This document shows positions 43,891-52,354 of a stretch of DNA of 64,000 nucleotides, one piece after another (position 1 is the stretch's first letter; each line of letters opens with the position of its first letter). Source of the stretch: Candidatus Mediterraneibacter norwichensis (GTDB taxonomy: Bacteria > Bacillota > Clostridia > Lachnospirales > Lachnospiraceae); the NCBI GenBank assembly GCA_019112765.1, contig DXIU01000040.1, positions 1 to 64,000 on the forward strand, read 5' to 3'. The notes beneath the pieces are model-generated. The model did no database searches and had not been told where the DNA came from. It saw nothing but the letters and a program-made list of their open reading frames with translations. The position numbers and the translations under genes were made by a program.

Positions 43891-44028
43891 TCACACATGC
43901 CAGCTCGATTCCGCGGCTCTGCCGCTCCTTCTCGCTGATGGCGTCCGCCATATACTCGGGGAAGCATTCTTCCGGCTTTGCAAGCCAGCTTGCACACCGG
44001 AAGAATGCTTCCCCGAGTGCATGTGTGA
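43891..44028 (+). repeat. Family B element, copy B3 (complete)
   Basis: TCACACATG...CATGTGTGA; perfect 21-bp stem CTCGGGGAAGCATTCTTCCGG (43955-43975)/CCGGAAGAATGCTTCCCCGAG (43997-44017). Confidence 0.9.
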
Positions 44029-44192
44029 ACTGTAATACATTATACGGAAAATGGCTGCGGAAGACAAGGGCTGGTTTCGTCCGGAAATCATCACCAAACG
44101 GAGAAATTCGGTTATCAGGATTCTTGAGAGTAGCCTTTTCACTATATTTGTGCTAAAATAGCATAGATAATTGAGAATCGAGGATAAAGAAT

Positions 44193-44954
44193 ATGGAATG
44201 TCAGATTGACGGTTTAAAGATAAATTACACAGATGAAGGCAAAGGAAAAGCGCTTCTTTTTCTTCATGGCTGGGGCTCTAATCTTGAGGCGTTCCGCTGT
44301 GTGACGGATCAGCTCAAAGATTCTTATCGGATTATAAGGCTTGATTTCCCGGGATTCGGCGGCAGCGACTGTCCGCCTGTTCCCTGGAACGTAGATGATT
44401 ATGTGGCAGTGACGAGAAAGTTTATCGAGTATCTTGCCCTGGAAAAAGTTGATCTGATTGGACATTCTTTCGGCGGAAGAGTGATTATCAAGATGGCTTC
44501 CTCTCAGAATGACTTTCAGATTGACAAAGTTGTGCTTATGGACAGTGCAGGTATTCTCCCTGTAAAAACACTAAAGAAAAGAGTACGGACAAGAGTTTTT
44601 AAGATAGGAAAAAGAATCCTTCTGATTCCGTTCGTGAAGAAGCTGTTTCCTGATGCACTTGAAAAATACCGTAGATTGTTCGGTTCAGCTGATTATAATA
44701 ATGCTTCCGGCGTTCTCAGAGATACAATGGTAAGAGTTGTTAATGAAGATCTGGAATCGTATCTGCCGGATATCAGATACCCTGTTCTTCTTATATGGGG
44801 GGATCAGGACGATGCCACGCCGATGAGGGACGCGCATATTATGGAAAAAATGATACCGGATGCAGGACTTGTCGTCATTAAAGGAGCAGGACATTTTTCA
44901 TTCCTGAAAGATCCGTATCTGGTTGCAGCAGCAATGAAATCATTTTTTGGATAA
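44193..44954 (+). CDS. Alpha/beta fold hydrolase
   Basis: LLFLHGWGSNLEAFRCVTDQL; nucleophile elbow LIGHSFGGRVI; catalytic DQDDATP and GAGHFSF. Confidence 0.93.
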   Translation: MECQIDGLKINYTDEGKGKALLFLHGWGSNLEAFRCVTDQLKDSYRIIRLDFPGFGGSDCPPVPWNVDDYVAVTRKFIEYLALEKVDLIGHSFGGRVIIKMASSQNDFQIDKVVLMDSAGILPVKTLKKRVRTRVFKIGKRILLIPFVKKLFPDALEKYRRLFGSADYNNASGVLRDTMVRVVNEDLESYLPDIRYPVLLIWGDQDDATPMRDAHIMEKMIPDAGLVVIKGAGHFSFLKDPYLVAAAMKSFFG

Positions 44955-44983
44955 TATAAAGAAAAAGACAAAAGGGGATTGAT

Positions 44984-46519
44984 ATGAAATATATATGGTT
45001 TATAGTGTTTTTTGCAGCATATGTTCTTTACCTCCGGTATCTGATGCATATGTTCCAGCTGAATTCTTATAAAGCCGCGGAACAGAATAACTGGATGAAA
45101 AAGAACAGAGGAGTGATTGTACTGCATGCGGCGTTTTCGGTCGTGTCTTTTATTGTGCTGGCTGCAGCAGGCAGGGCAGGTGTTATAGTTTCGGCAGTTA
45201 TCTGGCTGCTTGCTGTGATTTCATGCTGGCCGCGGAAAAAGGCGAAAAAACCGCTGGTCTGCACAGCCCGGGTTATCAGGATGTTTGTCACACACGCTGT
45301 CTTATTCCTGATTGTTATTGCGGCGTCATGTTTTTTCAGTGTGGATATGTATGCAGCCTGTATCATGTACCTTGTTCTTCCGATTTTAATTCTGTTTGTT
45401 AATGTGATTAATATGCCGATACAGAAAATGGTAAATCGGAGATTTATTAATGAAGCAAAAAAGAAGATACAGAGCATGCCGGATCTGAAAGTTGTGGGAA
45501 TTACCGGAAGTTACGGAAAAACAAGCGTGAAATTTTTCCTGACAGAGCTTCTTCTGGGCAAGTTCAATGTACTGTGCACACCGCTCAATTACAATACAGA
45601 GCTGGGAGTTACAAAAACGATTCGTGAAAATCTTCTTCCGATACATGAGATCTTTGTCTGCGAGATGGGCGCGCGGTATGTAAATGATATACAGGCAATC
45701 TGTGATATTGTACACCCCCGATATGGCGTGATCACATCAATCGGGCCTCAGCATCTGGAGTCTTTTGGAAGTATCGAAAATATTGTGAAAACAAAATTTG
45801 AGCTTTATGAAAGTATACCGGACGACGGCATGATGTTTTTGAATTATGACAATGAATATATCAGAAATTATAAAGGGATGAAGCCGCAGACCGGATTTGG
45901 AAGCAGCCCGGACGCGCAATTCAGACTGCTGAACATGGATGTTTCTGCATCAGGTACGGTTTTCCGTGTGGATATACCGGGAGAAGGAGCACAGGAGTTC
46001 GCAACTGAACTGATCGGGGAGCACAATGTACTTGATATTACAGCAGCGATTGCTGTTGCGTATTCTCTGGGGGTTACAGTGCCTGAACTGAAAAAGCGCG
46101 TGAAGAAAATACGACCCGTGGAACACAGACTTCAGCTGCTTCCGAGGCGGGGGCGGATCACTATCATAGATGATGCATACAATTCTAATCCTAACGGATT
46201 CCGAAGCGCAGTTGATACGCTGAATTATTTTAGTGAAACAAAGGTGCTGATTACCCCGGGTATGATTGAACTCGGAGAAAAACAATATGAATTAAATTAT
46301 GAGGCCGGTCGGCACGCTTCAGAGGTGTGTGATTATATTATTCTTGTGGGCCGGAATCAGACAAAGCCGCTTCAGGACGGAATAAAAAGCAATGAAAAAT
46401 TCGGGCAGGAACGACTTCGTGTTGTTAATACACTGAGTGAGGCTATGCAGCTTGTTCCAGGACTTTCATCAGGGGAATTGGTTGTGTTGCTGGAAAATGA
46501 TCTGCCAGACAACTATTAG
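44984..46519 (+). CDS. Membrane-anchored MurF-like Mur ligase
   Basis: Multiple N-terminal hydrophobic segments replace the MurF N-domain; P-loop VVGITGSYGKTSVKFFLTELLL, NYNTELGVTKT, DDAYNSNPNGFRSAVDTL. Confidence 0.92.
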   Translation: MKYIWFIVFFAAYVLYLRYLMHMFQLNSYKAAEQNNWMKKNRGVIVLHAAFSVVSFIVLAAAGRAGVIVSAVIWLLAVISCWPRKKAKKPLVCTARVIRMFVTHAVLFLIVIAASCFFSVDMYAACIMYLVLPILILFVNVINMPIQKMVNRRFINEAKKKIQSMPDLKVVGITGSYGKTSVKFFLTELLLGKFNVLCTPLNYNTELGVTKTIRENLLPIHEIFVCEMGARYVNDIQAICDIVHPRYGVITSIGPQHLESFGSIENIVKTKFELYESIPDDGMMFLNYDNEYIRNYKGMKPQTGFGSSPDAQFRLLNMDVSASGTVFRVDIPGEGAQEFATELIGEHNVLDITAAIAVAYSLGVTVPELKKRVKKIRPVEHRLQLLPRRGRITIIDDAYNSNPNGFRSAVDTLNYFSETKVLITPGMIELGEKQYELNYEAGRHASEVCDYIILVGRNQTKPLQDGIKSNEKFGQERLRVVNTLSEAMQLVPGLSSGELVVLLENDLPDNY

Positions 46520-46546
46520 ATAGGATAAGGGAGGAGATTCATTAAA

Positions 46547-47746
46547 ATGGATGCAATGAAAATCAAGGTAGGTGTTTTTTTCGGTGGCAACAGTGTGGAG
46601 CATGAGATATCAGTTATCTCCGCGCTCCAGGCTGTGAGGGCGATGGACAGAGAAAAATATGACATCATTCCGGTCTATATTACACGAGATAACAAATATT
46701 ATTGCGGTGAAAAGATAGAAGACATTGAGAATTACAGCAATATATCAGAACTTCTGAAAGCCAGTCAGCAGGTAATACTGGTAAAGGGAAATCAGAGAAT
46801 CGAACTATATAAGTTCCCGTTTGGCATGTTTTCCAACAAACCGTATGACTATATAGACATTGCGTTCCCGATTGTACATGGGACAAATGTGGAGGATGGC
46901 GCTCTGCAGGGCTTTCTCCAATATTTTGGAGTGCCGGTAGTCGGTTCAGACGTGCTGGCCTCAGCAGTCGGGATGGACAAATATGTGATGAAAGTGCTCT
47001 TGAAAGAAGAAGGCATACCTGTGCTGGACGGACTGCGCATTAATATATTTGAATATGAAAGTGATGAAAAGGCTGTTCTTGACAAAATCGAAGCCAGATT
47101 CTCATATCCCGTTATTGTAAAACCGATCAATCTTGGTTCAAGTGTAGGGATCAAGATCGGCCATGACAGGACCGGACTTGAAGAAGCGCTGAAGTACGCA
47201 TTCGATTATTCGACAGATATACTTATTGAGCGGGCGGTGACGAATCTGCGGGAAATCAACTGTGCTGTATTGGGTGATTCCGAGGAGGCAATTCCTTCCG
47301 AGTGCGAAGAGCCGTTTAACTCGGATGAAATTCTGAGCTATCAGGACAAATATCTGTCCACTGGCGCAAGCAAGGGAATGGCAAGCGTGAAACGCCAGCT
47401 TCCGGCCGATATACCGGCTGATATAAGAGATCAGATCCGGAATCTGGCGGTGAAAACTTTCAAGGCGCTTCGCTGCAACGGCACAGTCCGTATCGACTTT
47501 ATGATTGATGGTGATACAGGAAAAGTCTATGTAAATGAAGTTAATACGATACCCGGTTCTCTTGCATTTTATCTGTGGAAAGCCAGCGGAATTGAGTACA
47601 AAGAGCTGCTGACCCGAATGATACAGCTTGCCCTGAAGCGGACAAGAGAGAAAAACGCGATATCGTTTGAATACGACACAAATATATTAAACGGTTTTTC
47701 TTTTGGAGGCAGCAAAGGTGAGAAACTTAAAAGCGGAAAAATATGA
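46547..47746 (+). CDS. ddl: D-alanine--D-alanine ligase family (ATP-grasp)
   Basis: GVFFGGNSVEHEISVISALQAV...DGALQGFLQYFGVPVVGSDVLASAVGMDKYVMK...VYVNEVNTIPGS. Confidence 0.92.
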   Translation: MDAMKIKVGVFFGGNSVEHEISVISALQAVRAMDREKYDIIPVYITRDNKYYCGEKIEDIENYSNISELLKASQQVILVKGNQRIELYKFPFGMFSNKPYDYIDIAFPIVHGTNVEDGALQGFLQYFGVPVVGSDVLASAVGMDKYVMKVLLKEEGIPVLDGLRINIFEYESDEKAVLDKIEARFSYPVIVKPINLGSSVGIKIGHDRTGLEEALKYAFDYSTDILIERAVTNLREINCAVLGDSEEAIPSECEEPFNSDEILSYQDKYLSTGASKGMASVKRQLPADIPADIRDQIRNLAVKTFKALRCNGTVRIDFMIDGDTGKVYVNEVNTIPGSLAFYLWKASGIEYKELLTRMIQLALKRTREKNAISFEYDTNILNGFSFGGSKGEKLKSGKI

Positions 47747-48464
47747 CAGTATTCCATCCCTGGCATTTCCAGGAGACAATATCCCGGAACCTGAATTAAA
47801 GGATGACCGGTTTGTTGATATTGAAGAATATTCCGGCGGACAGATCATATGCCGCCCGGCATATTTCCTGAGAGGGATTAAAGGAGCTTTGAACAGGGCT
47901 CTGATGCGGGAAAAAGCGGCAGAAAAACTTGCGAAAGCATCGGACTGGCTGCCGGAGGGTTTCAGATTCTGCGTCCTGGATGCCTGGCGTCCCTTTGAGG
48001 TTCAGTACAGTCTGTACTGTGAATATTTCTGCAATCTGGCATTTCGGCAGGAATATCAGACAACATCCGTCATGGATCTTCATAAAACAGCACGGCGGTT
48101 TGTTTCTTTTCCGGAAAGGGAAAGTAATATATCCTATGTTCACTCAAGCGGAGGAGCTGTAGATCTGACTATCATAGATAAAGAAGGAAACGAGATCTGC
48201 ATGGGCAGTAAATTCGATGAATTCAGCGAACGCTCCAATGTAGATTATTATGAAAACCAGGGGGAAAATGCACAGGCTCAGCACAACAGAAGGATGCTTT
48301 ATCAAATAATGAAGCGGGCGGGATTTACAAATCTGCCTTCAGAGTGGTGGCATTATGATTACGGGGACAGATTCTGGTCATTTTATACAGAAGAAAAATT
48401 AATATACAGTTCAGTGTATGATATACCTAAAGAGTTTAAGGAGAAGGTGATAATACATGGATGA
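47718..48464 (+). CDS. VanX-like D-Ala-D-Ala dipeptidase (M15), GTG start
   Basis: HxxGxAxD in YVHSSGGAVDLTI, ExWWH in PSEWWHYDYGDRFW; GGAGG RBS before GTG at 47718; overlaps ddl end. Confidence 0.9.
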   Translation: MRNLKAEKYDSIPSLAFPGDNIPEPELKDDRFVDIEEYSGGQIICRPAYFLRGIKGALNRALMREKAAEKLAKASDWLPEGFRFCVLDAWRPFEVQYSLYCEYFCNLAFRQEYQTTSVMDLHKTARRFVSFPERESNISYVHSSGGAVDLTIIDKEGNEICMGSKFDEFSERSNVDYYENQGENAQAQHNRRMLYQIMKRAGFTNLPSEWWHYDYGDRFWSFYTEEKLIYSSVYDIPKEFKEKVIIHG

Positions 48465-49788
48465 TTCCAAACCGTATCATATTTTTATCAGTTACAGGCG
48501 CGACGGCGGAGACGTGATGGCACGTCTGCTGTATGAAGTGTTTTCATACAAAGGATATCGTGTTTTTTATGATAACGAGTCCTTGTCCTCAGGAAGATTT
48601 GACAAAAAAATATACCGGATTATTGAGGAGTGCCAGGATGTTCTTGTGGTATTGTCGCAGGGCAGCCTTGAGCGTTGCCGGAATGAAGGGGATTGGTTCA
48701 GAAACGAAATTACCCATGCAATAAATAAGAAAAAAGCCATTATTCCGATTTTTGCAGATAAATTCGAGCTTCCGGCAGAAGAAGAAAGGGCTTCATATCC
48801 GAAGGAAGTACAGGAGCTGCTGGTTTATCATGCATATACCCTTAAAATCGCATATTTTGATTCTGTAATAGGGAAAATAGAACGCGCGCTGTTGTCATCA
48901 AAGGATAAGGAAGTTCATTTTCTTGACAATGAAAGAAATGTGGAGAAAATGAAAGAGTTCCTGCAGAGTCGTAAGCTGATGGAACGCATGCCGGAAAGTA
49001 TGAAAAAAGAACTGATCAGCAGCGCCGTTTGTTCTATTATGGGAAGGGATAACGGCAAAATGGTATATGATATGCTTCTTCCTTATCTGGAAAAAAAGTT
49101 TAATATCAGAACAAGCTTTGAGTATCAGATTTCTCTTTTGGAGCGCTTCCGTTTTCATAATGACAGGATTGATGATGATAAATATTATTCTATCAAAGAA
49201 CGGCTTGAGTTTTCAAAAGAGTACCTTGCAGATCCTCCCAGGCAGGAGTTTTGGATCGCTTTCACTACTGATCTGAAAGAGCTGGACGATAAGCTTCGTA
49301 AGGCAGAATTTTTCTTCAGCGAAAACCTTTTGATTGATAAAGAAGATATCAGGGCACTGGAGGAGCTCCACTCGGAATACCAGCAGGAATTTTATAAAAA
49401 GAAAATGAAAGTCAGAATAATGGTTGATAAAAATTTTCTTGAGCCGGAAGAACTTATTGTAGACGACAGCGGTATTTTTGCCAGGTATATGCTTGATGAA
49501 AAAACAGTATCGGACAGCGCGCTGAATGTAACGATTCAGTTTGTAATGCCTCACCGAAAGGGCGGCAGCAGTTTTTTTGCTTCGATCAGTGAGCCGACAT
49601 ACAGTCCTTCTGTTTCATTTACATATCCGGAAGATATAGTAGAGGTTCAGATGATACCATTTCTGAACAGAAATATTACTGCCAAGGATTCATCAATTTT
49701 CGAAGGTGACTGTAAATTTCATGTAAAAGATGAATGGGTTATGCCGATGAGCGGGGCAGTGTACATTATAAAAGAAATCGAAGAGTAA
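48457..49788 (+). CDS. TIR-domain protein with uncharacterised C-terminal region
   Basis: YHIFISYRRDGGDVMARLLYEVFSYKGYRVFYDNESLSSGRFDKKIYRIIEECQDVLVVLSQGSLERC...DWFRNEI; ATG overlaps end of the dipeptidase gene. Confidence 0.92.
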   Translation: MDDSKPYHIFISYRRDGGDVMARLLYEVFSYKGYRVFYDNESLSSGRFDKKIYRIIEECQDVLVVLSQGSLERCRNEGDWFRNEITHAINKKKAIIPIFADKFELPAEEERASYPKEVQELLVYHAYTLKIAYFDSVIGKIERALLSSKDKEVHFLDNERNVEKMKEFLQSRKLMERMPESMKKELISSAVCSIMGRDNGKMVYDMLLPYLEKKFNIRTSFEYQISLLERFRFHNDRIDDDKYYSIKERLEFSKEYLADPPRQEFWIAFTTDLKELDDKLRKAEFFFSENLLIDKEDIRALEELHSEYQQEFYKKKMKVRIMVDKNFLEPEELIVDDSGIFARYMLDEKTVSDSALNVTIQFVMPHRKGGSSFFASISEPTYSPSVSFTYPEDIVEVQMIPFLNRNITAKDSSIFEGDCKFHVKDEWVMPMSGAVYIIKEIEE

Positions 49789-49889
49789 TATGTAACAATT
49801 CAGCCATTCTAAATTGAATGACTGGTAGAAAAATACAAATCAGCACCAAAAAATGGGGCCTGCGAGGCAAATGAAAAGAGGGAACTTTT

Positions 49890-51338
49890 ATGAGCGGACA
49901 AAATCTTACACTACTGACTGACCTGTATGAACTGACTATGATGCAGGGATACTTTGAAACTCAAGAAAATGAAACCGTAATCTTTGACGTTTTTTTCAGG
50001 GATAACCCGAATAAAAGCGGCTATTCGATCATGGCCGGTCTGGAACAAGTCATAGAATATATCAAAAATCTTAACTTTTCCTATGAAGATGTGGATTATC
50101 TGAGAAGTCTGGGCATCTTTAGCAATGACTTTCTTCACTATTTAAGCGGTTTTCATTTCAGTGGAAGTATTTACGCCATCCAGGAAGGCAGCGTAATTTT
50201 TCCGAAAGAGCCTATTGTAAAAGTTATTGCTCCAATCATGGAAGCCCAGCTTGTAGAGACAGCCATATTAAACATTATTAATCACCAATGCCTGATTGCT
50301 ACAAAAGCATCCAGGGTTGTTTATGCCGCGCAGGGCAATGGTGTTATGGAATTCGGTCTCCGGCGGGCGCAGGGTCCGGATGCCGGTCTTTACGGCGCGA
50401 GAGCCGCCATGATCGGCGGATGTGTAGGTACTTCCAACGTGCTGGCCGGTAAAATGTTTGACGTACCTGTGCTCGGAACTCATGCCCACAGCTGGATCAT
50501 GAGTTTTAAGGACGAGTACACAGCTTTCAAAGAATATGCCCGCCTGTACCCTGATTCCTGCACTCTTCTGGTTGACACTTATGATACTCTAAAATCTGGT
50601 GTGCCAAATGCGATCCGGGTATTTCAGGAAATGCGCGATGCCGGCATTAAACCGAAAAGCTATGGTATCCGTCTTGATTCCGGTGACCTTGCCTACCTTT
50701 CCAAAAAGGCCCGTAAGATGCTGGATGCAGCTGGCTTTGAAGATGCGGTTATCGCCGCATCCAATGACCTGGATGAATTTCTAATCAATGATCTGAAGAT
50801 CCAGGGCGCCGCTATTACTTCCTGGGGAGTCGGAACTAATCTGATTACATCCAAGGACTGTCCCTCTTTTGGCGGCGTGTACAAACTGGCCGCTATTCAG
50901 AACGAGGCCGGAGAGTTTGTTCCGAAAATCAAAATATCCGAAAATACCGAGAAAATCACAAACCCGGGTAATAAGACCATCTACCGTATCTATGACAAGG
51001 AGACCGGAAAGATTCGAGCTGATCTGATCTGTTTTGTAGATGAAATTTATGATTCTTCAGAAGATCTCCTTTTATTTGACCCGAACGCCACCTGGAAAAA
51101 GACTCTTCTCCCGGGAGGGACTTATACAATGAAAGAGATTCTTCAGCCTATTTTCATCAATGGCGAATGTAAATATCAATCTCCTTCCGTAAAGGAAATT
51201 GCGGAATTTTGCCGTCTGGAAAAAGATACATTATGGGATGAAACAAAGCGTCTCTTCAATCCTCACAAAGTATATGTAGATCTTTCCAGAAAGCTTTATG
51301 ATACAAAAACCAAACTTCTGAACAGAGTTAATATTTGA
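49890..51338 (+). CDS. pncB: Nicotinate phosphoribosyltransferase
   Basis: NLTLLTDLYELTMMQGYFETQENETVIFDVFFRDNP...FGLRRAQGPDAGLYGARAAMIGG. Confidence 0.95.
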   Translation: MSGQNLTLLTDLYELTMMQGYFETQENETVIFDVFFRDNPNKSGYSIMAGLEQVIEYIKNLNFSYEDVDYLRSLGIFSNDFLHYLSGFHFSGSIYAIQEGSVIFPKEPIVKVIAPIMEAQLVETAILNIINHQCLIATKASRVVYAAQGNGVMEFGLRRAQGPDAGLYGARAAMIGGCVGTSNVLAGKMFDVPVLGTHAHSWIMSFKDEYTAFKEYARLYPDSCTLLVDTYDTLKSGVPNAIRVFQEMRDAGIKPKSYGIRLDSGDLAYLSKKARKMLDAAGFEDAVIAASNDLDEFLINDLKIQGAAITSWGVGTNLITSKDCPSFGGVYKLAAIQNEAGEFVPKIKISENTEKITNPGNKTIYRIYDKETGKIRADLICFVDEIYDSSEDLLLFDPNATWKKTLLPGGTYTMKEILQPIFINGECKYQSPSVKEIAEFCRLEKDTLWDETKRLFNPHKVYVDLSRKLYDTKTKLLNRVNI

Positions 51339-51339
51339 A

Positions 51340-51461
51340 TTATTTAGATATATCTCCAGCTTTCCGAAGCCCGGCGACACCATTCTTGTAAAGGCATCCC
51401 ACGCAATGGAATTCCCGGAAATTGTGGAGCATCTCCGTAAAGAGGAAATAAAATCATGAAA
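51340..51461 (+). pseudogene. C-terminal remnant of a canonical murF
   Basis: Open fragment ELFRYISSFPKPGDTILVKASHAMEFPEIVEHLRKEEIKS* matches MurF C-terminus style; no N-terminal part; stop overlaps next ATG. Confidence 0.75.
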
Positions 51462-52268
51462 TATCAGGTACTTGTGCTGGATCTCGACGGCACACTGACA
51501 AATTCGAAGAAAGAAATCACAGAGCCCACCAGAAACGCGCTCATAGAAATTCAGCAGGAAGGCCGTATTGTCGTCCTGGCCAGCGGACGTCCCATCAACG
51601 GGGTAGTTCCCCTGGCTGAAAAGCTGGAGCTGAAAAAATACGGAGGCTACATGCTCTCCTTCAACGGAGCCAGAATCACCCAGTGCTCCACCGGCCGGCT
51701 GATCTACAATAAAACCGTACCGCCGGAGGTTATTCGTCCCATCTATGAATATGTGCGGGACCGGGAAGGCGTAAATATCATTTCATACAGTGATACGGCC
51801 ATATTCTCTGCGAAAGAGCCCGGCCGGTATACTCTGCTGGAGTCCCGTATTAATGATATGGAAGTCATTGTATCAGAAGATTTCCCTTCCGTTCTGCCGC
51901 CGTCGGTAAACAAGCTGCTCCTTCCCGGGGAGCCGGAAGTTCTGGAAGCGCTGATGCCTCACCTGAAAGAAACATATCACGGCCTTCTGAGCATTTACCG
52001 CTCCGAGCCCTTCTTTCTTGAGATCATGCCCCAGAATATCGACAAAGCCACTTCCCTCCAGAAGCTGCTCAACAGTCTCGGAATGACTGCGGATGAAATG
52101 ATCTGCTGCGGAGACGGCTACAATGACGTATCCATGATCGAATACGCCGGACTGGGCGTAGCCATGGGAAACGCACAGCCGGCAGTAAAGGACTCCGCTG
52201 ACTTCGTAACCCGCACCAACGATGAAGACGGAATCCTTCACGTCATCAATCTGTTCATGCGTGATTAA
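51456..52268 (+). CDS. Cof-type HAD-IIB family hydrolase
   Basis: VLDLDGTLTNSKKEITEPTRNAL...MICCGDGYNDVSMIEYAGLGVAMGNA. Confidence 0.94.
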   Translation: MKYQVLVLDLDGTLTNSKKEITEPTRNALIEIQQEGRIVVLASGRPINGVVPLAEKLELKKYGGYMLSFNGARITQCSTGRLIYNKTVPPEVIRPIYEYVRDREGVNIISYSDTAIFSAKEPGRYTLLESRINDMEVIVSEDFPSVLPPSVNKLLLPGEPEVLEALMPHLKETYHGLLSIYRSEPFFLEIMPQNIDKATSLQKLLNSLGMTADEMICCGDGYNDVSMIEYAGLGVAMGNAQPAVKDSADFVTRTNDEDGILHVINLFMRD

Positions 52269-52293
52269 ATAATTGCAAAAATATGTACAAAAA

Positions 52294-52340
52294 AGAAAAC
52301 TCAGCGAAAAGGGGACGTACCCCTTTCCGCTGAGTTTTCT
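52294..52340. terminator. Convergent-gene hairpin with AAAGGGG-N5-CCCCTTT core
   Basis: AGAAAACTCAGCGAAAAGGGG-acgta-CCCCTTTCCGCTGAGTTTTCT between HAD (+) and aroE (-). Confidence 0.85.
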
Positions 52341-52354
52341 GACAATTTCATCTG

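Noticed and set aside
43749-44142. Several short ORFs (MADAISEKERQSRGIELACV..., MCKLACKAGRMLPRVYGG...)
   Set aside because: They are translations of family B palindromic repeats, not supported as genes.
46547-48464. Classical glycopeptide resistance (vanA/B/G) cluster
   Set aside because: No vanH, vanT or vanRS; the ligase keeps a Ddl-like Tyr (YQDKY) by eye alignment; VanX-like gene alone is not sufficient.
48457-49788. Thoeris defence system
   Set aside because: No neighbouring ThsA-type effector; partners are cell-wall enzymes.
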